From positions 1-47,449 of the forward strand of contig JAYZFP010000221.1 of assembly GCA_036336715.1 (NCBI GenBank): a stretch of 47,449 nucleotides of DNA, in the 5' to 3' direction. Every line of letters starts with the position of its first letter. The first letter of the stretch is position 1. Positions 24,889 to 31,269 of the stretch are shown here, in pieces. The notes under the pieces are model-generated. The model made no database searches, was not told the origin of the DNA, and was given only the letters and a program-made list of their open reading frames with translations. Position numbers and translations under genes: made by a program. Source of the stretch: JABAAE01 sp036336715 (GTDB taxonomy: Bacteria; Planctomycetota; Planctomycetia; Pirellulales; Pirellulaceae).

Positions 24889-25146
24889 CCCCGCCAATGC
24901 GACATGGATTAATTCAGCGGGTTTATCGAAATACCGGGAGTCATCGCGAATCAATGGCAGGATTCTATCCGAATCGTGTGAGCATGCTTGTAACACGCGA
25001 GTTCGCTCGGAATCCAGCCAACCACCATGACCTGCAGATGATGAGCTGCAGCTCGCAGCCGTAGTATCCAAAAAAGTAATGCAAATGCCATCGATCTCCA
25101 CCCCAACGAGGTCACCAGGAAACAGGCGAGTACAGAACTCCCCCAT
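24877..25146 (-). CDS. Small hypothetical cassette protein, 89 aa
   Basis: The protein reads MGEFCTRLFPGDLVGVEIDG, then an acidic helical half (LDSERTRVLQACSHDSDRIL, YFDKPAELIHVAL). This resembles a small planctomycete family I recall (GVEVDG...LD..RT..L...), function unknown. The frame is open to 25383, but the upstream part translates the attC at 25188-25276. No ribosome binding site is evident before the ATG. Another overlapping - strand frame (24951-25163) looks hydrophobic by chance and I did not choose it. Confidence 0.5.
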   Translation of the reverse strand: MGEFCTRLFPGDLVGVEIDGICITFLDTTAASCSSSSAGHGGWLDSERTRVLQACSHDSDRILPLIRDDSRYFDKPAELIHVALAGTQQ

Positions 25147-25187
25147 TGAGTTTTGATTTCCATTGGCGGTGATGGATGTTATCGAGG

Positions 25188-25276
25188 CATAACGACAACG
25201 ATCACCGAGCCGGAACCAGCGATCGTCCGTTCCAAAACCACACGCAAGTCCGGCTTCGCGTGCATCGGATTGCTGT
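25188..25276 (-). repeat. attC site
   Basis: The left box is CATAACG. The left arm GATCACCGAGCCGGAACC and right arm CGCAAGTCCGGCTTCGCG surround GTTCCAAAACC. The right end GATTGCT is degenerate. Confidence 0.7.
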
Positions 25277-25298
25277 CCAGCATTCGGGCGTCCGACCG

Positions 25299-26228
25299 TT
25301 ACTCCCCTTGTTTTTTCTGCTCGAAATACTGGATGTCCAATGATCGGCAATACTCTCGAATGGCTTCCCGATCCTTGACCCATTGCTCTCTGACTTCTTT
25401 TTCCATCGTGTGAAAGGGGGCAGACATCTTCAACTCGTCCAGCTTGACGTTAAAGAATTCGGGAACGCATTGTGGAGCATGGCATTGGACGCACCTGTTT
25501 CCTTCCAGGCGTTTCGGAATCGTTGCGTGAATCGCTCCGGGTTTCCTGCCCGGCGGAGCAGGAAATTCTTTACCAATGACAAAGTAAGGCGAATCAACGT
25601 CTGCGATCAGAGGCACCAGGGGTTCCTCCGGGTTCTTCGGGTCACGCACTTGATCAATCCATGGTGAATGCAAAAACGGATCGGCCATGTGGCACTTCAC
25701 GCACCCATCCCTGCCAACCACCGTCGGCGGCTGCCACGCCTTGTTATAGTTCGGCTCATCCGGGGTCGGCAGACCCTGTTTGGAATCAAAATCATCCTGG
25801 ATGGACAGGAAACACGTGGCCCCTGTCTTCATGTTGTGACCAATGACACCCAAGCCACCATCGCGAAAAAACGTCACGAAGACGACTTCGGGGTTGGGCG
25901 AGCCATCCGCTTTGAGTCCCTGGTAACGTCCTACACGATTGCCCAGTTGGCACGGAGCGCCAAAAGCCGCTGGCTTGTCACACCACTTCAAGTTCTTCCC
26001 GATATTTTCTGCTGTGACAATCACTCGCTTTCCATTCTGAGTGATTGGAATTTCGATAGCATCCTCGTAGCGAAACTTCGGGAACGGACCAAGGTGCTTT
26101 TCACACTCGCGCGCGTACATGAGTGCTGTTCGTGCTGAGGAGTTCTCTTCAACGGCCGATGCGGCAAAAAAAAACGAAAACGCTGGTGGCGACACCATGG
26201 CCAGCAAGATGAGACATTTGATTTTCAC
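25299..26228 (-). CDS. Exported di-haem c-type cytochrome-like protein
   Basis: I choose the GTG at 26228 because GGAG lies upstream and a signal peptide follows (KCLILLAMVSPPAFSFFFAASA). A longer start at 26264 lies in the attC. Two CxxCH haem-attachment motifs are present: CVKCH (about 176-180) and CVQCH (about 246-250). They sit in a ~309-aa protein with a beta-rich N-terminal half (FRYEDAIEIPITQNGKRVIV). Haem would be attached in the periplasm. The domain resembles exported planctomycete cytochromes of unknown partner. A haem protein as a lone integron cassette is unusual, since it depends on host maturation machinery. Confidence 0.8.
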   Translation of the reverse strand: MKIKCLILLAMVSPPAFSFFFAASAVEENSSARTALMYARECEKHLGPFPKFRYEDAIEIPITQNGKRVIVTAENIGKNLKWCDKPAAFGAPCQLGNRVGRYQGLKADGSPNPEVVFVTFFRDGGLGVIGHNMKTGATCFLSIQDDFDSKQGLPTPDEPNYNKAWQPPTVVGRDGCVKCHMADPFLHSPWIDQVRDPKNPEEPLVPLIADVDSPYFVIGKEFPAPPGRKPGAIHATIPKRLEGNRCVQCHAPQCVPEFFNVKLDELKMSAPFHTMEKEVREQWVKDREAIREYCRSLDIQYFEQKKQGE

Positions 26229-26252
26229 TGTGTTGCTACTTTCTCCGCGCCG

Positions 26253-26380
26253 GATGACGTACAAATTGACCGATCCGGCAGAGTGGAATCAACCTGGTCG
26301 AGCGGGGATCAAATGGTGTGCAGCACTATCCCGCGAGTTTCGATTGATTCTAGCGGCTTTGGTCCAACGATTTGTCATGC
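26253..26380 (-). repeat. attC site
   Basis: The left box GATGACG leads into TACAAATTGACCGATCCGGC. The right end GGCTTTGGTCCAACGATTTG closes with box GTCATGC. The 3' module is shared with 6967-7071 and 17283-17370. Length is 128 bases. Confidence 0.6.
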
Positions 26381-26481
26381 CACACTTGAATGGATCATCT
26401 GATTCGGTTTTGTGCAGATTAATCGCAAGCAACTGCCCTGGTTCTCGAATACCTGTAAAAACCAGGAGTATCACCACGACG

Positions 26482-26643
26482 ATGCGATTTGAGATTTTTC
26501 GGTCTTCAGTTGAAAGCTGGGACAAGTTATTTGCCAAAGCATCTGAATTTGCAAACGAAATAGGGGAACAGCGTGTGATCAACATAAGTCACAGTTGGCA
26601 CCATAACCATGGAATCGTTACTGTTTGGTATTGGGAAAAGTAA
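26482..26643 (+). CDS. Small conserved protein, 53 aa, inverted orientation
   Basis: The ATG at 26482 follows AGGAG by 13 bases. The product is MRFEIFRSSVESWDKLFAKA, then SEFANEIGEQRVINISHSWH and a closing VVTVWYWEK-like end (GIVTVWYWEK). This matches a short family I recall from cyanobacteria and planctomycetes (SWE-LF...A-FA-IG-ERLINISHS...VVTVWYW), function unknown. It is on the + strand, opposite to the flanking cassettes, and is the first of four + strand genes. Confidence 0.65.
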   Translation: MRFEIFRSSVESWDKLFAKASEFANEIGEQRVINISHSWHHNHGIVTVWYWEK

Positions 26644-26734
26644 AACCGGTATCCTGTTGTTTGATCGAACGACATGGGGCATGGCAAGGCCTGCAAGAAC
26701 AATGAATCCGAACTGAAACCGCTGGGTAGATAGC

Positions 26735-26998
26735 ATGGCTGTTGAACACAAAACCAAGATGACCTGTCCAACATGCGGATTCACCGGCGCGTTTAAGCAA
26801 GCAAAGCCGCGATTCTGGGTTTCTGACACATGGCATTGGCTCGTTGAACGAAATCATGCAAGGCGAACTTTGACGTGCCCTGAATGCGGAACGTCAGTGA
26901 CTTCGTCGACCGGTCGGTGGGTCCCATACATTATCATGCTGCTGATTGTCGCAGCAGGAATTGTCGGCGCAATCGCAGTGAGTATGTTCGCCGGTTGA
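26735..26998 (+). CDS. Zinc-ribbon membrane protein, 87 aa, inverted cassette
   Basis: The product has two CxxC pairs: CPTCGFTGAF near residue 12 and CPECGTSVTS near residue 49, forming a zinc ribbon. A single C-terminal helix (VPYIIMLLIVAAGIVGAIAV) follows. It is probably anchored in the inner membrane with the ribbon in the cytoplasm. The linker WHWLVERNHARRT is basic and aromatic. On the + strand it is followed by an inverted attC-like site (26993-27081). Confidence 0.7.
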   Translation: MAVEHKTKMTCPTCGFTGAFKQAKPRFWVSDTWHWLVERNHARRTLTCPECGTSVTSSTGRWVPYIIMLLIVAAGIVGAIAVSMFAG

Positions 26999-27081
26999 TT
27001 CGAGCGGATTCGACGCGGTTTGGTCTTCGATAAACTTGTGATTCGGGCTGAACTGTCGGCCCGGTTAAGTCGAAGTCATGC
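26993..27081 (+). repeat. Possible attC site in inverted orientation
   Basis: The right end TCGGCCCGGTTAAGTCGAAG closes with GTCATGC. It matches the right end of 27525-27629 and is the reverse complement of the usual left end in this array. The left end is poorly defined. Confidence 0.4.
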
Positions 27082-27091
27082 CGCTACAGTC

Positions 27092-27507
27092 ATGGAACTA
27101 CCGCCACCTCAATGTGAACCAATTGCCGATTCACAACCATTTGCCAATCTCGCAGTTCGCACACTGTCCTATGACAACGATCGACTTGCCGTTTATCTTC
27201 AGGCAGAAGGTTACCAGTTTGTTCGAGTCGATTTCGACCATGTTCGTGGTTTTCGCATGCTCGACGAAGGGGATCTTTGGGATTTTTGGGACAAGTATCA
27301 CACTGGTAACGGTTGGCTGTATCGAGTCCTGCAGAGTGGCTGGTTTGACCTGCAATCAACTCGCAATGATTTCATCACCCGCGCCTTTTTGCGAATGGAA
27401 TACACGAATTCCTGATTGTCTGTGACAATTGTGTCAGCGTACTTTCCACCAAGGATCCAACGATTACCCGGTTCGGTTATTCCGACGAAGGCACCAGTAA
27501 TCCCTGA
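27092..27507 (+). CDS. Hypothetical protein on inverted cassette, frameshifted near its C-terminus
   Basis: The ATG at 27092 gives MELPPPQCEPIADSQPFANL, then RVDFDHVRGFRMLDEGDLWD and GWLYRVLQSGWFDLQSTRND. The first frame stops at 27415 after EYTNS. The shifted frame continues EFLIVCDNCVSVLSTKDPTI to a TGA at 27507. That ending resembles the family as I remember it (…EFLVV...NDCVSVL). One missing base near 27400-27405 explains the break. The function is unknown; the acidic, tryptophan-rich centre suggests a compact soluble domain. An inverted attC follows at 27525-27629. Confidence 0.65.
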
Positions 27508-27524
27508 ACCTGATCGCAATGCAA

Positions 27525-27629
27525 CATAACAAGACTTTGGACCAAAGCTGTTAACGCTTGTGCGTTGGGTCCTTGAAACTTTTGGTTGTTTGCGTTGACT
27601 GGTTGGCCCGGTAAACTCGGACGTTATGC
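27525..27629 (+). repeat. attC site in inverted orientation
   Basis: The boxes CATAACA (left) and GTTATGC (right) bound it. Read on the - strand, its right end starts GCATAACGTCCGAGTTTACC, matching the R'-side arm of the other sites. It is therefore flipped relative to the array. Confidence 0.65.
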
Positions 27630-27664
27630 CTCTTAGAATGCCAGTCCTCTTTCGACCGTTTTAA

Positions 27665-28144
27665 ATGAACTTAAGATCAAGATCTCTGTTTGGAATCATG
27701 GCTCTCGCCGGTCTTTTTTGCGCGCCAATGAGCTTTCGAAACAGCCAGGGTTTATACATGATATTTGGGCCTGGTTTGTTGGTCACTCTTTCGGTGATGT
27801 CCGTTTTAACTTGGCGATCGAAATCTCGGTCCATCGTCAAGTCGTTCATCTTGGGCACGTTTTGCATGCTCATCCCAAGCTTGATTTGGCCCTACGGCCA
27901 CATGTTCTACATGGCCATGACAAGCAGTATTTTTCGTTCGGCGATTGGAGGGGGTGTTTATCTGAAAATCTCGTTACCATTGTTGGTTGCTTCAGTTTAT
28001 GGTGGGCTGATCGGGATTGTTTTCGCCACTGGTTTTTCCAAAAAAACAAAACAAGAAAGGGCAATGGGGCTACCACGCTCAGATCGTCGTAACGTTTTCA
28101 TTCACGCGGCCGCGACGAGCGATGGTCCGGTTAAAATCGCCTGA
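27665..28144 (+). CDS. Membrane protein on inverted segment, 159 aa
   Basis: Helices are visible at LFGIMALAGLFCAPMSF, MIFGPGLLVTLSVMSVLTW, SFILGTFCMLIPSLIWPYG and ISLPLLVASVYGGLIGIVFA. The C-terminal tail from about 28088 (RRNVFIHAAATSDGPVKIA) is encoded by attC sequence, so the original stop may have been replaced by recombination. The function is unknown. It is the fourth + strand gene of the inverted block. Confidence 0.65.
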   Translation: MNLRSRSLFGIMALAGLFCAPMSFRNSQGLYMIFGPGLLVTLSVMSVLTWRSKSRSIVKSFILGTFCMLIPSLIWPYGHMFYMAMTSSIFRSAIGGGVYLKISLPLLVASVYGGLIGIVFATGFSKKTKQERAMGLPRSDRRNVFIHAAATSDGPVKIA

Positions 28145-28178
28145 CTTTGCGATGCGGGCACAATGCCAGGGCATGCGG
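28088..28178 (-). repeat. attC-like site at the edge of the inverted block
   Basis: The left box CGTAACG leads into TTCACGCGGCCGCGACGAGC. The right arm CGCCTGACTTTGCGATGCGG follows. The arms belong to the 17808/20503 subfamily in normal orientation, although the gene entering it is on the + strand. Confidence 0.5.
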
Positions 28179-28442
28179 TTCATTCGATTCCGGGCCATCG
28201 CAGACGATCCCGCCGATCATCTCCAAAGGGAAAAAACTCCAGGCTTCGAGGGCGACTTCCCCGACAGAAAAGTGCGGCACCCATCCCGTTTGGCACACCT
28301 GGCATCGAGATCACGCCATCCAATCCAGCGTTTTACCTGGTTAGCAGACTGTTAGACGATGCTTACTTGCCAGTTTGCTCCAACACCACGCGAAAACCAC
28401 TCCAAGCGCACGCGAACGATGAATCGTATCTCAGTCGCGCCG
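28179..28442. other. Gene-less cassette-like interval
   Basis: Between two attC-like sites I find no convincing gene on either strand. GTTAGAC at 28351 fits the core consensus, so a decayed or gene-less cassette is possible. Confidence 0.4.
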
Positions 28443-28544
28443 CTGAACGGCAATACACGCCGTCAAGGCACCAACTGCCGCCACGGCTGATGCTCCATTT
28501 GAAAACGCGCTGTCGGCGGCTCGGCGTTCATGTGTTTGTTCTGC
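28443..28544 (-). repeat. attC site
   Basis: The left box is CTGAACG and the right box is GTTCTGC. The right arm CTGTCGGCGGCTCGGCGTTC and left portion CAACTGCCGCCACGG pair through GCCGCC/GGCGGC. Confidence 0.7.
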
Positions 28545-28554
28545 GTATTTTTGT

Positions 28555-29202
28555 TTAGTGGTGCAAGCTTGGCAATGCCGCTCTTGCATCGGGGTCACTG
28601 TAGAACTTCTGAATCGTGGAGATGATGACTTCCAGTGAGTCTTGGAATTCTGCATCGCGAAATGCAATGCTATCGCCAATTCGCGCAGTCATGGCGTCGC
28701 CACGAAAAGCTGGATAGGCAATCGTTGCATCAATCACCAATGATCGCATCATTGGCAAGCCGACAACCTCGATGTTGCGGAGCATCTCCCAGGGAATCCA
28801 GCCAATCTGTTTCTTGAACCCCTACAGCGACAAGATCAACCATGCTACACGAACCATGTTGGGAATCAGAGGCGTGCCATCCAAGCCCGAAGCGCCGATG
28901 ACGTTGATCTCCATCCCTTCTGCACAAAGCCGCAGTAGAGGTTTACGGCGGGCGTAAACGTTGAACCAGCCAAGCAGCGCGACGAGAAACGTTGGAACAG
29001 CCATGATGGACATTGCAACCCCGGCCACTGTTCCCGGTTTTCCATCTGCACTTTTCATGATGTCAAAGAGGAAAAGTGGACCAAATATTGCGCAAAACAA
29101 CCCAAGCATCGTGAATACGATCGCACCCACATAGAGATACCACGACTTCGCGTAGAAGGCAGACTTTGCGTTTGATAAAGAATTATTCACGGGGTGCTTC
29201 AC
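28555..29202 (-). pseudogene. Membrane protein cassette gene interrupted by an in-frame TAG
   Basis: One frame runs from the ATG at 29202 to a TAA at 28555, broken only by a TAG at 28824-28822. The N-terminal part has two helices (LYVGAIVFTMLGLFCAIFGP, VPTFLVALLGWFNVYA). It continues PLLRLCAEGMEINVIGASGL, then, beyond the TAG, GFKKQIGWIPWEMLRNIEVV. Two helices, then PLL-x(3)-EGI and an IPW strand, are what I remember of small bacterial PH-like membrane proteins (STM3941-like), so both halves belong together. A single base change from TGG or CAG would explain the stop. It could be a real nonsense mutation, suppression or a sequencing error. Confidence 0.75.
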
Positions 29203-29203
29203 G

Positions 29204-29292
29204 CAGAACGTCCAGGCTCACCGGGCCGCCGGAGTGATCGATGCTCCAAAACACGCGACGTCGGCGGCTTCGTGTGCATTTTTTTGTTATGC
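29204..29292 (-). repeat. attC site
   Basis: Left box CAGAACG, left arm CAGGCTCACCGGGCCGCC, right arm GTCGGCGGCTTCGTGTGC and right box GTTATGC. The TAA stop of the next gene (29287-29289) lies in the right box. Confidence 0.8.
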
Positions 29293-29850
29293 CACGTCTG
29301 GTTCGATGTCTATATTGATCACAGGAATCTTTGATCCAATTTCTTCAAGGTGTTCACGGATTTTTTCGAACAGTTGCTCGCGAAATTCATTTTGTGCCCA
29401 GTATGCAATCATATCGCGTTTTCTTCCCCGCCACACATTTAACATTGGGAGGGATTCTTCACCAAAACACCCGAAGGTAATCTTCGTGATTTCGTCAGCA
29501 CTCCATTTTTTCGGGAACCACCAAGGAAGATTGATGAAGTAGTGACGGTATTGCTTGTTGTCAATTTCAACGCGTTCAATCGTGTGCCTGACTACCCAAG
29601 TCATTGGCATCAAAACAACGAAAGTATAGGCAAAAATCAACCAAATACACAAAACCAACCATGGCCCCTGAGCAGTAAAAAGTAAGTACGTTACGAATGC
29701 AGTTGTCGCTGTCCAAAAAACCCAGAATCCGACGAAGAAAATGGTAGTGAAACAAGATCGAGGTATTCGCCGATTGTCCCACTCTGCAACGAGCGTCTTC
29801 CCGCGAAAGCTGAATTCTAGCGACTCGTATTTCATGTTGTTTGGTGGCAT
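29287..29850 (-). CDS. Membrane protein with cytosolic C-terminal domain, 187 aa
   Basis: The first ATG (29850) is part of the GTTATG core of the attC; a second ATG at 29835 (MKYESLEFSF) is equally plausible. Two helices follow a beta-like N-terminus (FTTIFFVGFWVFWTATTAFV, WLVLCIWLIFAYTFVVLMPM). The cytosolic part (IERVEIDNKQYRHYFINLPW, FEKIREHLEEIGSKIPVINI) resembles a PH-like or DUF-type sensor. The function is unknown. Its TAA stop is inside the attC box of 29204-29292. Confidence 0.7.
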   Translation of the reverse strand: MPPNNMKYESLEFSFRGKTLVAEWDNRRIPRSCFTTIFFVGFWVFWTATTAFVTYLLFTAQGPWLVLCIWLIFAYTFVVLMPMTWVVRHTIERVEIDNKQYRHYFINLPWWFPKKWSADEITKITFGCFGEESLPMLNVWRGRKRDMIAYWAQNEFREQLFEKIREHLEEIGSKIPVINIDIEPDVA

Positions 29851-29937
29851 AACGCCTGCCGTAACCGGGGCACGAACGGAAGGCTTTGATTTCAGTTGCC
29901 GCGTGAATGAGTGCTCCGGTTCACGGATTTGTTATGT
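29848..29937 (-). repeat. attC site
   Basis: The left box is CATAACG and the right box is GTTATGT. The arms GTAACCGGGGCAC and GTGCTCCGGTTCAC are complementary apart from one extra base and one mismatch, the extrahelical-base pattern typical of attC. The TAA stop of the adjoining gene lies in the right box. Confidence 0.85.
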
Positions 29938-30405
29938 GCATTTCCGGAACTCACCGTCCGGCTCTGCGTTATGTAGAGTATATCCGTTTTCATCGAGAGC
30001 ATTGAACACCTCGAGCCAACTTCCGCCGAGATAAAACACCAACCGACTCCAGATCTCGATGTCATGAGATTCACTCGTGATTTCGCCTCGGCCGAGCGAC
30101 ACGCCCTGAACGCTGCGGCCGATCGCCGCCCTGATTGTTTCGAGGCCGTTCGATTTCCATCGCGTCGTTGCGTCGTCGGTCGTGAACGGGAGTGACTTGT
30201 CATTTGACAGCCACAGATCGTCGAACCGCGACCACGAAATTGAAAGCAAAGTTTGGTTTGTGCAGTAGAGGCGGATTGGCAGATCGGGCCAATCATCCCA
30301 TGTTCCGTCATCGTGAAGAATCTCCGCCGATTCGAAGCGCTCGATAGTCTTTCCGATGAGCGGCGTGCAGGCGACACGAATCGCGTTGATCTTGTCTTCA
30401 ATCAT
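29932..30405 (-). CDS. Hypothetical cassette protein, 157 aa
   Basis: The ATG at 30405 starts MIEDKINAIRVACTPLIGKT, soluble and alpha-beta in character. Motifs ILHDDGTWDDWPDLPIRLYC and LVFYLGGSWLEVFNALDENG suggest a compact domain of a type common in planctomycete genomes but without a name I know. It has no signal peptide or membrane helix. The stop codon is supplied by the attC R'' box at 29931-29937, and the start lies about 20 bases from the upstream attC. Second cassette from intI. Confidence 0.65.
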   Translation of the reverse strand: MIEDKINAIRVACTPLIGKTIERFESAEILHDDGTWDDWPDLPIRLYCTNQTLLSISWSRFDDLWLSNDKSLPFTTDDATTRWKSNGLETIRAAIGRSVQGVSLGRGEITSESHDIEIWSRLVFYLGGSWLEVFNALDENGYTLHNAEPDGEFRKCT

Positions 30406-30423
30406 CGCGGGACTTCATTGAAA

Positions 30424-30514
30424 CATAACGGTAAGGATAACCGAGTGCCGATTAGCGATTATCCATTTCTAAAAACCGACCCAATCGGCACTTCGGTTCA
30501 TCCCGTTGTTATCC
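30424..30514 (-). repeat. attC site, best preserved
   Basis: The left box is CATAACG and the right box is GTTATCC. The arms CCGAGTGCCGATT and AATCGGCACTTCGG pair perfectly apart from one unpaired A. This is the classic attC hairpin with an extrahelical base. Confidence 0.9.
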
Positions 30515-30573
30515 TGCGGCGCGGGTTTGCAGTCAGCTTCTGCCAGTTTATTGTCGCACTCGCAATAAGCATT

Positions 30574-30942
30574 TCAAGAATTAAAAGTCCGTAATGCTAT
30601 TTTTGCGGCGGAAATAACGGACTGCCATTGTGGAAGCGACACAAGGGCGTCGATCTGTGGAAGCGGTGAAGGAAGTTCATTGTAAAGTTGGTCGTACCGA
30701 GAGTTGAATTCCAGCAAGGCCGACCATTCGCTTTCCGCAAACATGTCTTTGAGACGCTGGTCGTTCAGACGAAATGAATCGTCGAACCACATGCAGATCA
30801 GTTCGTCAGGCACAAACGCATGCGGAACATTATTTTGATATTCGATCTGGTCATCCGGTGAGGCTAACAACTCGAGTACGTCAATGACATTCTTGCGATA
30901 TTGTCGATGGTACGGTTCGGTAGGCGGCCCGTTGTGATTCAT
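30574..30942 (-). CDS. Hypothetical protein, first cassette, 122 aa
   Basis: It is the cassette nearest intI, so it would be the most recently inserted under the standard attI insertion model. The product is acidic and soluble: YRKNVIDVLELLASPDDQIE, then VPHAFVPDELICMWFDDSFR and LEFNSRYDQLYNELPSP. The VPDELICMWFDD segment recurs in small planctomycete proteins I remember, function unknown. It has no membrane segments. The ATG at 30942 lacks a clear binding site. Confidence 0.65.
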   Translation of the reverse strand: MNHNGPPTEPYHRQYRKNVIDVLELLASPDDQIEYQNNVPHAFVPDELICMWFDDSFRLNDQRLKDMFAESEWSALLEFNSRYDQLYNELPSPLPQIDALVSLPQWQSVISAAKIALRTFNS

Positions 30943-30966
30943 GAATTGATCAAGAGACAGGTAAGC

Positions 30967-31068
30967 GGGACAACTAATACTTTAACTATCCAGTACGACT
31001 GAATGACCGGATAAAACGGGTAAAAAACATATCATACCCCGAAGAAGAGGTATTTCGTTTCAGCGTTG
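30967..31068 (-). other. Candidate attI region between intI and the first cassette
   Basis: The insertion point should lie here. GGACAAC (30967) and CTTTAAC (30980) both read as GTTRRRY-like cores on the - strand. No palindrome is visible, as expected of attI. The remaining sequence to the intI start (about 200 bases) shows no other gene I accept. Confidence 0.4.
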
Positions 31069-31269
31069 TTGAATAATGTCGCCAATGGGACAAAATCCAT
31101 ACCACGTACCCCTGTGATGGGGGTGGTGGTTTGCCTGGAAAAAATCGAAGCGGCCCTCGGGTTCTGTGATTTCGCTTCTCTTGAATCCCAAGTGCTTGAC
31201 TGCCGATGGGTCGTTTCGGAAAAGCTCATTTCAGGACGCCTCGCTTCGCATTGATTTGTGAGGAGTCCC

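Noticed and set aside
24618..25064. + strand frame of 148 codons with a basic N-terminus
   Set aside because: It overlaps a more plausible - strand cassette gene and an attC-like site, and its second half is clearly antisense to that gene.
1216..30514. Repeated palindromes as a CRISPR array or transposon ends
   Set aside because: The spacing is gene-sized and irregular, the inner sequences differ, and no Cas or transposase gene is present. The boxes and arms fit attC, and an integron integrase is adjacent.
31066..31254. 62-codon frame just upstream of intI
   Set aside because: It has no ribosome binding site or family resemblance and lies in the region expected to hold attI and the integrase promoter.
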